Below, piece after piece: positions 8,182-16,186 of a DNA stretch of 32,673 nucleotides. How positions within the stretch are numbered: the first letter of the stretch is position 1; the number at the start of each line of letters is the position of its first letter. A program made the translations under genes and the position numbers. The notes beneath the pieces are model-generated. The model saw only the letters and a program-made list of their open reading frames with translations. It made no database searches and had not been told where the DNA came from. Source of the DNA: an uncultured Lachnospiraceae bacterium. GTDB taxonomy: Bacteria; Bacillota; Clostridia; Lachnospirales; Lachnospiraceae. Location of the stretch: assembly GCA_947600145.1 (NCBI GenBank), contig CANQGA010000014.1, positions 1 to 32,673 on the forward strand, read 5' to 3'.

Positions 8182-9152
8182 ACTAAAACTTATCATTTAC
8201 AAAAAAATCATATGCAATATCATTATAATTGGTCAAATATTCATTCCCATAATCGGGATATATCACGTGTTTTTTTTCTGCAGTGCATTTTGTTGTATGC
8301 AGCATATTGTGTTGAAGGCGGGCAGATTTTATCTAAAAGTCCGGTAAACATCATGACATCGGCTTTGATACGAGGAGCAAGATGCTGCAAATCAATGTAT
8401 CCTAATTTTATAAAGATTTCCTCTTCTCTCTCATGCCGCGGATCAAACAATCTAAAATACTCTCTCAGTTCCCCATAAGCTTCCAAATCCAGATCCATGT
8501 CCCACACACGCTTATAGTCACATAAAAACGGCTCCGCGGGCGCAATCTTCGCAATTCTCGGCTCTAATGAGGCACAGGCCAATGTTAATGCTCCGCCCTG
8601 GCTGCCTCCCATTGCATATACTTTGGAATCATCGATATCTTCCATATCCATTACAATTCCCGCAAGCTCTGCCGTATCAAGAAAAATATCATGATACAAT
8701 AATTTTTTGGGATTCTCTTCATCTAACCCTCTGATTATATGTCCATGTACCGTATTCCCGCATACGCCGCCTGCATCTTCACTCTTTCCGCCTTGTCCAC
8801 GTACATCCATGGCAAATACTGCCATGCCACTTGCAGCGTACCCCAGCTTCTCAAACCAATCCCCGCTATTTCCGCGGTAGCCATGAAATTGTAATACTGC
8901 CGGAATCTTTTCAGTGATATTTTTCGGGCGCAAATACTTCACATGAATTCTTGCTTCCTTCACGCCTGTAAAATACATGTCATAACATTCTGCAACCGGG
9001 CTTTGAAATTCGGTTTTTTTCATCGTCACCCGCGGATCAACCGCTTTCATCTCCGCAATAGAAGTGTCCCAGTATTCATCAAAATCGGATGGTTTAGGAT
9101 TCACTCCTTTATATTGCTCCAATTCTTTTATCGGCATATCTACGATCGGCAT
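8182..9152 (-). pseudogene. CE7 acetyl xylan esterase / cephalosporin-C deacetylase, frameshifted
   Basis: The open frame (8241-9152, 303 aa) matches CE7 through RGQ (118-120), GGSQGG with S184, and D274 of the triad, then hits a run of 8 A (plus-strand T at 8270-8277). After it the frame reads TRDISRLWE and stops. Dropping one A restores a normal CE7 end, HVIYPDYGNEYL and on to a stop at 8182, about 322 aa. In that restored frame the HE motif reads N303-E304, so the catalytic His is also lost. Two independent lesions suggest decay, though the homopolymer could be a sequencing error. There is no clear ribosome site before the ATG at 9152, which overlaps the preceding gene by 13 nt. The intact family removes acetyl groups from xylo-oligosaccharides and related sugars in the cytoplasm. 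Confidence 0.85.
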
Positions 9153-10870
9153 ACTATTTTATTAGCAGGCTTTTTTAAGACTTTGTATTCTTCCAGATTA
9201 TAGTCCACCCGGATCACGGTGCCGTCCGAGTAAGTGACCTCATAGACATTTTCCGCAACCTCCTCGTGATTTTCCATGAAGGCCGTATGGACAGCGGAAA
9301 GCCGGCCATACAACGCCGCCCCGTCCCGGATCTTTGACACGGTCTCCCGAAGCTGCGAATCGGTATCACATACCGCGTCGTCCTTTCCCATCCAGTTGTT
9401 TTCATCCTCCATAAACGCGGAGTAAAAATAATAAGAAGGACGTCCTCCGTATTCGATCATTTTCAGCACCGTCTTTTTGTCCTTCAGCGTCGCGTTCACC
9501 GTCCGGGAATACGGATTGCTGAGAACGTATCCGTGATACACCAGCTGCCAGAACGGAACCGGCTTATCGCAGAGCCCGCAGCCGCTGTCCTGTCCGAAAC
9601 TGAAACTGATATAAAGGCCGTAATCCAGATACGGCGCAATAAAATCATAGGCGCCTTCGGAAGAGATTCCGCCGAAAAGCCGGCGTGACAGATCACACAG
9701 ATACTTCATGCACGTTGCCGCCCCGCCGGTGTGAACGGGGTGCGCCTCATGATAGCAGGGCCGCGGAGGGACCACTCCGATCACGTCTATATAGTGCGTT
9801 CCGTGAAACCCCAGCTCCGCCACCTTCGGCAGGATATCTTCCGCCAGCCTGCAGGCCGCCCTGGGACAAAGCTGGCTCACCTGACCGCCGCTCCACGCCA
9901 GATCCTGCCCGACCACCGGTTTTTTCTCCCTGTCCAGACGCGTATTTTGCGGGTCATACAGACTGGAAATTTCATATTGTTCCGTACTGTTGGTATGACA
10001 GGTGATCTGGTAACCCATGGACTGGGCCTTCCCGATCAGCCGCCGCAGTCCTTTTTCTCCGCCGAGTTTTTCTTCCACCGGAAAAGCCTGCGGCCATCTT
10101 CCGTCATGTCCCCGGATATTCCACCCTACAAGGCAGATTTCCGCCTTATCGACCCCCTGGGCCTTTAACTCGTCCAGAATATCCTCCACGCGGGCAAAAT
10201 CACACGCCACCCGCATCTCCGGTTCATTTTCCGGCGTCTGATGCAGCACCGGAGACGGCGCCGGCTTCCATCCGCAGCGCACCCGGATCAGCACGGAATC
10301 AGCCGCGTACGCCAGCGTCTCATACCGCGTGATCCTTTCTGAAAGCGGCGTCAGTTCTCCCTGCGCCTCCTTAAACGCGCGATAACGCCGCGCCATTCCC
10401 GAATAATTTGCGTTCTCCCCGGAAAGCAGAAAATACTCCACCCTGATATTCTCATACGGCCGCTGCCCATAGATATCAAAAACCGGATAAATGCAAAACC
10501 CTTTCGCTCCTCCGGATATTTTCAGCGTGTAATCATAAGGCATCCCGCTGATCACCGCAAGGAATGTATATTTCTCCGATTTCACCCCGAACAGCGGCAT
10601 ACTGCTTCCCGCAAGCTCCGTTTCAAAAGCATCGGGATGCCGCGAAAAAAAGCTCAGGCAGTAATCATCGCACCCCGCCGCTCTGGGCAAAACCATATAT
10701 CCGTCATCTCCCTGTGCGGCGACAATGCCGCAATAATCCACCTCCACCCGCTCCAGTCCGCCAAAATCCGCGTCCGCGGACACCGTCACACAGATATGGT
10801 CCGCTTCCTTCTCAACCGCCGCCGCGATTTCCCGATATGTTCCGTCTTTTCTGATCCCTCTCACTTTCAT
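9140..10870 (-). CDS. DUF5696-like putative glycoside hydrolase
   Basis: A 576-residue cytoplasmic protein without signal peptide. An N-terminal beta-rich part (about 1-180) precedes a likely TIM-barrel. Visible barrel landmarks are LVGWNIRGHDGRWP, LGGEKGLRRLI, THYIDVIGV and GGISSEGAYD. The C-terminal strand region (YEVTYSDGTVIRVDYN) resembles the end of DUF5696 proteins, a poorly characterised family with relation to GH101-type barrels. The acidic residues in YIDV and SSEGAYD are candidate catalytic groups; that is inference. GGAGG lies 6 nt before ATG. It sits among rhamnosidase and arabinofuranosidase genes, so a glycosidase role on the same glycan is likely. Family assignment is from pattern recognition only. 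Confidence 0.6.
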   Translation of the reverse strand: MKVRGIRKDGTYREIAAAVEKEADHICVTVSADADFGGLERVEVDYCGIVAAQGDDGYMVLPRAAGCDDYCLSFFSRHPDAFETELAGSSMPLFGVKSEKYTFLAVISGMPYDYTLKISGGAKGFCIYPVFDIYGQRPYENIRVEYFLLSGENANYSGMARRYRAFKEAQGELTPLSERITRYETLAYAADSVLIRVRCGWKPAPSPVLHQTPENEPEMRVACDFARVEDILDELKAQGVDKAEICLVGWNIRGHDGRWPQAFPVEEKLGGEKGLRRLIGKAQSMGYQITCHTNSTEQYEISSLYDPQNTRLDREKKPVVGQDLAWSGGQVSQLCPRAACRLAEDILPKVAELGFHGTHYIDVIGVVPPRPCYHEAHPVHTGGAATCMKYLCDLSRRLFGGISSEGAYDFIAPYLDYGLYISFSFGQDSGCGLCDKPVPFWQLVYHGYVLSNPYSRTVNATLKDKKTVLKMIEYGGRPSYYFYSAFMEDENNWMGKDDAVCDTDSQLRETVSKIRDGAALYGRLSAVHTAFMENHEEVAENVYEVTYSDGTVIRVDYNLEEYKVLKKPANKIVCRS

Positions 10871-10893
10871 CTCACACCTCCGCCAATTGCCGC

Positions 10894-11832
10894 TCAGATA
10901 TCCGTATTCAATTTCACCAGTTTCAGCGGTTCGCCGTTTTCAACCACATAGGGATAAATGCTGTGCACAGGCTCCAGCAGCTCGAGAATATTTCCGCTGT
11001 AGCTTCCTCTCACATAACTGTTCAGAACCAGGGAAGGGCTGCGGTGTACCCGGGTAGCCAGCTTTACGGCCTCAAAGTACGGTTCATATTTTCCGATATC
11101 CTCCGGGCGGATAAAATTCGTCCTCTCGATCAGCGCGGCATAATGCTTCTCCTCCGACAGATACTCTCTGCAGATCCCGCAAAAGGCATAGGCGTTATCC
11201 ATCTGCGCAATCTCCGCTTCATGGGCTACAAGATTATCATGGAAGATACGGGCGGAGCAATGATTCAGGCAGCCGCTGTTGGCAAGTCCGAAAAGCTTTT
11301 TCCCGTTCCAGTCGCACCACCGGCGCAGGCGGCGGACTGCTTCCAGATCCCTGTTCAGCTCCCTTTTCATGTAATAACTGTCAAAATAATTTGATAGATA
11401 CTCCATCCCCTCCACGGTGCCGATCTCCATATTCACAGATGCCCGCACCTTAAGCCCCTCAAAATTATCCTTCAGAAACCTGGCAATCAGCGGAGAAGTC
11501 GTCGTGACACAGTCAAGCCCGAAACGAGTGCGAATGTAATCCACCGTCATGCCGACCCGGTCGAAAAACGCCCTGGACTGGCTGTCCTTTCCATAACAGT
11601 TCGCATTCAAAAGCAGGGCAAGCCGGATACCGTGTGCGGACAGCCTCTTAAGCGCTTCTCTCTGCATATCCAGAAGCTCCCACGCCGCATATTCCCCGGA
11701 AACATCCAGACTGCTCCTTCCATTCGGAAAATCTCCCCAGGAAAAATAAACCTCGTAGATATGCTCCCGGTTTTCTATGATACAATCCGTAAAATCCCGG
11801 TCCGCTTGTGATAAACCAACTGAATAACGCAT
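10894..11832 (-). CDS. U32-peptidase-like protein with probable Fe-S cysteines
   Basis: 312 residues from ATG at 11832. That start is chosen over an upstream in-frame ATG at 11904 because GGAGTGAAGG lies just before it and it begins 7 nt after the previous stop. The fold resembles the U32 family (YegQ, UbiU, UbiV, RlhA type): a repeated barrel with LALLLNANCYG (C79), then C173-x14-C188-x3-C192, and C218-x2-C221. In UbiV a 4Fe-4S cluster is held by an early Cys plus C-x12-C-x3-C, so cluster binding here is a reasonable inference. U32 members mostly act in RNA or ubiquinone hydroxylation, not proteolysis. Why one lies inside a glycosidase operon is unknown. Confidence 0.6.
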   Translation of the reverse strand: MRYSVGLSQADRDFTDCIIENREHIYEVYFSWGDFPNGRSSLDVSGEYAAWELLDMQREALKRLSAHGIRLALLLNANCYGKDSQSRAFFDRVGMTVDYIRTRFGLDCVTTTSPLIARFLKDNFEGLKVRASVNMEIGTVEGMEYLSNYFDSYYMKRELNRDLEAVRRLRRWCDWNGKKLFGLANSGCLNHCSARIFHDNLVAHEAEIAQMDNAYAFCGICREYLSEEKHYAALIERTNFIRPEDIGKYEPYFEAVKLATRVHRSPSLVLNSYVRGSYSGNILELLEPVHSIYPYVVENGEPLKLVKLNTDI

Positions 11833-11839
11833 GTTTCCT

Positions 11840-13801
11840 TCACTCCGTAAGCATCCAGACAGCCATTTTGCTTTCCTTCGTCCAAAGTTTCCCCGCCGAA
11901 GCATAATCGGTTACGGTCATAGCGCTCCCGTCTGTCAGCGGAATCTGTACCTCCACAATATGCGGATAAGGCGCAGTGTCCTGCTCCGGCAGAACCGCGT
12001 CCACGGTTCCGTCTTCGTTCACCTTCATTGACACAGGGGTATCCACGCTGCAGCCTAACCGGTTTTCCTGCGCCAGCATTACCGGTCCGCGCCGAAGCGC
12101 GATATGCCTGCAGGCGATCGGATCCTCCCTGTCATAGGTGGAAACCATATAATTGTGTCCCCATACTACCTTGTTCATTAAAATCTGCTCTCCGTATGGA
12201 ATGGGATAAATCGCTTCCGTCCGCATATCAAAGGACACTGCGATGCTGTCGCCGTCCTTCCATTCTCTGCTGACGCAAATGTATCCTTTCGTCGTGTCTG
12301 TCCTTTTCCCGTTGACCGAAAGCTCTGTCGTTTTACTCCAATACGGATTGCGGATCAGCAATTCAAATTCTTCCGCCTGTTCTGTATGAACGGTGATCAC
12401 AACCGTCCCATCCTTAGGATATTCTGTCCGTGTATCAAAAATAAGTTTCCTTCCGTCCGGCGTTTTTGTTTCGACGGTTCCGTTGATGAACAGATTCATC
12501 ACAAAGCCTTTTTCTCCCGTGAGCAGCTGCATCTTCGGCACAAGTCCGATCCCCGCCGGGCCGATACACGCACAGCAGCCGTAATAGTGATGATCACTCA
12601 TCACTTTCAGCCCGCCGATGCCGCCTCCCCTTGTTCCCGCCGTCAGCGGACTGTAGCTGTCAAACGGCAGCGGCTCTATCTTCCAGTCGGGATGCTCTTT
12701 AGAAATCCCCGGCTCAATCACTTTTTCGGTGTTGACCGCGCCCAGATATGCGTTATACAGTGAGATTTCAAACGCGTCCGCGTACCTGGAATCTCCCGTC
12801 AGCAGATTCAGCTGGCAGAAAAACTTCATCAGCGTAACAGTCACACAGGTTTCCTGCATGATCTCGCCGTTCGTGGTGTTCGCCTGCCTGACCGAGGAAT
12901 GATCAAACAGCTCATGCGTACAGCCGCAGCCGCCGATCACTGTAAAATCGCTTTCCAGAATTTTGTCTGCGAAACGGATGACTGCCTTCCTGTGCCACTC
13001 CACTCCTTTAATGCGATAGTATTCCAGCAGGCCCTCAAAGCAGGAAATCATCTCATACGCCTTGGTAACGGGATACTGATAGGGATAAAACTCATCCTTA
13101 TACGCGAGCTCAAAAATATTCTCTACATCCGTCCCGCCGCTGTCCACGATATACCCGGCAAAGTCCAGATACTTTTTTTCGTTTGTCAGCGAATAGAGAC
13201 GCACAATCGGCTCAAGCAGGGAGGACGAATTCAGGCCCCGCCAATGCCGGGTGGCGGAAGTGATCGGGATTTTGCCCTCCTCTTTTCTCCCGATTTTACC
13301 CATAATATAGTCCGCCTGTTTCCGCATGGAATCAAGAATCCTCTGCGCAAACGCGCTCTCCCTGCAGATTTCCAGAAAATACTGCATCCCCAGAAGGACA
13401 TATTTCCGGTTCCAGATGTCCCAGCCGTCAAATTCCCTCTTCGCCGCGTAGCTGCTGATACGCCCGTTTTCGTCCGCGCTCTCCATCATATCCGCGACTG
13501 TTTGCGCCAGGATCTGATACAGATTCACATTTTGCGTATAAGAATACACAAAGCACGCTCCGCGCATCATCTTGCCCCAATACTCGCCGCGCCAGCCTGC
13601 ATCCGCGCCGTCCGCGTCCTCTCGAAACTGCTGCACAAACCGCCGCCAAAGCTTCGGCTTTAAAAGCTGAAACTCCTCTATGTACCTAAAGGTTTCATCC
13701 ATAAATCCACGGTATCGATATGTGTTTTCGTAATCGATAAAAAACGTATCCGTCCTCAGCCGCGGGGCATTCGCCGTATGTTCTGCGTACAATTCTCTCA
13801 T
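11840..13801 (-). CDS. GH127-like (DUF1680) beta-L-arabinofuranosidase
   Basis: 653 residues from ATG at 13801, which has AAAGGAA about 8 nt upstream; a longer reading from 13876 would intrude on the preceding gene. The family is an alpha/alpha barrel with a Zn-bound Cys nucleophile. In Bifidobacterium HypBA1 the ligands are Glu-x-Cys and Cys-Cys. Here the matching residues are E317-x-C319 (QETC) and C409-C410 (YYGCCAC), so the active site appears intact. C-terminal beta domains carry NPYWSK and related strands. Expected role is release of terminal beta-L-arabinofuranose from imported oligosaccharides. It lacks a signal peptide and is therefore cytoplasmic. GH146 and other DUF1680 relatives are alternatives. 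Confidence 0.85.
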   Translation of the reverse strand: MRELYAEHTANAPRLRTDTFFIDYENTYRYRGFMDETFRYIEEFQLLKPKLWRRFVQQFREDADGADAGWRGEYWGKMMRGACFVYSYTQNVNLYQILAQTVADMMESADENGRISSYAAKREFDGWDIWNRKYVLLGMQYFLEICRESAFAQRILDSMRKQADYIMGKIGRKEEGKIPITSATRHWRGLNSSSLLEPIVRLYSLTNEKKYLDFAGYIVDSGGTDVENIFELAYKDEFYPYQYPVTKAYEMISCFEGLLEYYRIKGVEWHRKAVIRFADKILESDFTVIGGCGCTHELFDHSSVRQANTTNGEIMQETCVTVTLMKFFCQLNLLTGDSRYADAFEISLYNAYLGAVNTEKVIEPGISKEHPDWKIEPLPFDSYSPLTAGTRGGGIGGLKVMSDHHYYGCCACIGPAGIGLVPKMQLLTGEKGFVMNLFINGTVETKTPDGRKLIFDTRTEYPKDGTVVITVHTEQAEEFELLIRNPYWSKTTELSVNGKRTDTTKGYICVSREWKDGDSIAVSFDMRTEAIYPIPYGEQILMNKVVWGHNYMVSTYDREDPIACRHIALRRGPVMLAQENRLGCSVDTPVSMKVNEDGTVDAVLPEQDTAPYPHIVEVQIPLTDGSAMTVTDYASAGKLWTKESKMAVWMLTE

Positions 13802-13836
13802 GATCGTGTTCCTTTCCCGGGTTTTGGCACCCGTTC

Positions 13837-15108
13837 TCACTTCCTGCTGCCGTAAAAAAGAAGATCGTACAGCCACAAAACGGTATATCTGTCTTTTAAA
13901 TCCTTTGCAAACCAGACCGCATTCTGTATCTTCTCTTTCCCGTATTGTTTTTCAAAATCTCCCAGATCCAGTCCGACGCTTTCAAGATAGGCGATGAGTT
14001 CTCCCGAGCAGGGCGCCTCCGCAAGGATTTCCTTCATCTCCCGCCATTTTTCAGCATAAATGCCGATGTAATTTTTCGCATACCAGCCAAGCCGGTTCTG
14101 CAGCGCAATAACGCCCTCGGCCGCATCGCCATATACCTCTCTCATTTTTTCTTCATATTCCGCTTTGCCGGGCCGGTATCCCTCTTTCGGTTCGTCAAGC
14201 TTAAGCAATTCTTCTCTGAGCATCTGAGTGCAGACCGCAGAATACACAACATCGATACCGTGCAGAAAGTACGGCTCATCCTTCATAATCCCAACGACCT
14301 CAAAGAAATGGGCCATATGATGCTCGCTCCCCGAAGCCGGACGCGAATTGCCTGTATAGGCCATCGCGATCCCAACGCCGACAAGCGCTTCCATCAGCGT
14401 CTGTACCGCTTCCCTGTCACGGCTTAAAAGCTTTTGTCCCAGGTTCTTTGTCCTCATAAGCATTTCATCGGTGAGACCGTACACATAATCACAGAAATAC
14501 TCGCCATTTACAAGCGCAGAGAGCTTCCAGTCGTTCAGGCAGGAAAATTTCCCGAGAATATCGCCATATCCGGATTTTATCATATCCATCGGCGCATTCC
14601 GCAAAATGCCAGCATCACCGATAATCACCTCCGGCACATGCGCGCCGCAGGTAATCTTCATATTATTCAGGATCATCGCTGCCCCGATCGACGCGTACCC
14701 ATCCATGGACGGGGCGGTTGCCACAATAAAATAAGGCAGCTTCTTTAAAAAACTCACGTATTTGCAGAGGTCGTTAATCACGCCTGAACCAACGCCGATC
14801 ATCAGATCGGTTTCATCCGTTACGCGCTCCTTAAGCGCCTCAATCGCTTCCTCGTTCGGTATCAGAAAACCGGCGGTTTCATATACAAATAAGCCCGCCT
14901 TCCCTTCACCGAGCATTTCGAATACCCTTTTCCCGCAGACGCGATACGTGTTGGCGTCGCAGACAACAAGAATCTTTCGATATTCCTTCGTCAAATCCGG
15001 TAAATGGCGCAGGGCGCCGTCTTCAATGATAACCTTTTTTATCTCGCAGAAATGTTTTCTTCCGCAGCTGCAGTCAATCGTCCTTCCAAGCAGATCGTTG
15101 ATATTCAC
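13837..15108 (-). CDS. sn-glycerol-1-phosphate dehydrogenase-like protein (AraM family)
   Basis: 423 residues from GTG at 15108. An upstream in-frame ATG at 15189 is rejected because the family starts with the N-INDLLG-type segment and AGGGGGG lies about 9 nt before the GTG. Features are an N-terminal CSCGRKHF motif, the dinucleotide loop GVGSGVINDL (105-114), and metal-ligand candidates D183 (GYGD), H263/H264 (SGSEHH) and H283 (LHGID), as in the iron-alcohol-dehydrogenase superfamily. The known B. subtilis AraM reduces dihydroxyacetone phosphate to glycerol-1-phosphate and is encoded in the arabinose operon. Here it sits beside an arabinofuranosidase and a phosphoesterase, echoing that operon. 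Activity on another phosphosugar is possible. Confidence 0.85.
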   Translation of the reverse strand: MNINDLLGRTIDCSCGRKHFCEIKKVIIEDGALRHLPDLTKEYRKILVVCDANTYRVCGKRVFEMLGEGKAGLFVYETAGFLIPNEEAIEALKERVTDETDLMIGVGSGVINDLCKYVSFLKKLPYFIVATAPSMDGYASIGAAMILNNMKITCGAHVPEVIIGDAGILRNAPMDMIKSGYGDILGKFSCLNDWKLSALVNGEYFCDYVYGLTDEMLMRTKNLGQKLLSRDREAVQTLMEALVGVGIAMAYTGNSRPASGSEHHMAHFFEVVGIMKDEPYFLHGIDVVYSAVCTQMLREELLKLDEPKEGYRPGKAEYEEKMREVYGDAAEGVIALQNRLGWYAKNYIGIYAEKWREMKEILAEAPCSGELIAYLESVGLDLGDFEKQYGKEKIQNAVWFAKDLKDRYTVLWLYDLLFYGSRK

Positions 15109-15154
15109 TTCTGTTTCCCCCCTGATCAAGACTGTCAACAGGCAATACTTCCTG

Positions 15155-16162
15155 TCAATACGCAAACTCTCTGTCAACGCCCGCTCCAACCCGCAGCGTC
15201 TTAATCGTTCTGTTCTTCTTGTCGATCAGATAAATGTCAAACAGTTCCTCATCCGTTGTACCCTCCGCACGGTCCCAGCAATCGTCATAAAGGCGCGCGC
15301 TGCTGCCGGTTGAAATGAACAGGGTATGATCCTCAACACTATGACAGTCATGATGATTATGTCCGCATATATACGCGATAAACTCCGCCTTTACCGTTGA
15401 AAAATCCTGAAATCTTCCGTTCCGCTTATTCTTAAAATCTTTAAGTATTTCCGCCAGTTCGGAAAGAGCCTTACTCGGCGACGGCAGGGACATCACGCAC
15501 GGCACATGACCGAACACCAGAACCGACCATCCATCCTCGTCGGGAAGCTTAAGCGCAGTTTCGGTAAGCCACTCCCGCTGTTCCGTGTCGAATCCATTCT
15601 CCGTTCCCCAATAGGTTTCCTCCGGCACATCACGCTTCACGCAGGTGTCGACAATGATATATCTGATCTTCTCAGCTGTATCATCCACATAGAAATACAT
15701 CGCATGATCCGGCGCACATATCCCATCGGACTGATACGGCATGATCATTTTACAGGTCTGTTCATAAGGCATTGTATAGCCTTTATCTGAATTTCCGGCT
15801 TCCCTTATCGTAAACTCATGATTACCCCTTACGATATACAGCTTCATCACATCTTTGAGCTTTGCAAGAAGCTCCAAAGACACATATCCGTCGGTGATAC
15901 ACTCTTCCTTTGTGCCAAACGCCCAGGGAAAATCACCGCCGCAGAAAAGCCTTTTCACAGGCGTATTCCCCGCGATTTCACGAATAAGCGGAATCCCTGT
16001 CATAGGGTTTTCATGCAGGTGTATATCGGTTGTAAATACAAAAGCTGCGCCATCGGTTATCTTCCCCAATTCATGATTGCATCGGGCGATCACATCCGCA
16101 ATATGCTCTTTAAAATATTCCGGTACCGCATTCACGCGCTCGTATTTTTTATAATAGTCCAT
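15155..16162 (-). CDS. Calcineurin-like metallophosphoesterase
   Basis: 335 residues containing the complete ordered motif set of the family: D46-x-H48 (TTDIHLH), GGD77, GNHE (113-116), VFGHVP and CGHNHHD near the C-terminus, which together bind two metal ions. No signal peptide or membrane segment, so cytoplasmic. GGGG lies 6 nt before ATG. It is followed directly by the AraM-like gene and may dephosphorylate a sugar phosphate or hydrolyse a phosphodiester from the imported glycan; the substrate cannot be told from sequence. Confidence 0.9.
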   Translation of the reverse strand: MDYYKKYERVNAVPEYFKEHIADVIARCNHELGKITDGAAFVFTTDIHLHENPMTGIPLIREIAGNTPVKRLFCGGDFPWAFGTKEECITDGYVSLELLAKLKDVMKLYIVRGNHEFTIREAGNSDKGYTMPYEQTCKMIMPYQSDGICAPDHAMYFYVDDTAEKIRYIIVDTCVKRDVPEETYWGTENGFDTEQREWLTETALKLPDEDGWSVLVFGHVPCVMSLPSPSKALSELAEILKDFKNKRNGRFQDFSTVKAEFIAYICGHNHHDCHSVEDHTLFISTGSSARLYDDCWDRAEGTTDEELFDIYLIDKKNRTIKTLRVGAGVDREFAY

Positions 16163-16186
16163 ATCGTTCCCCGCCTTACATACGTT

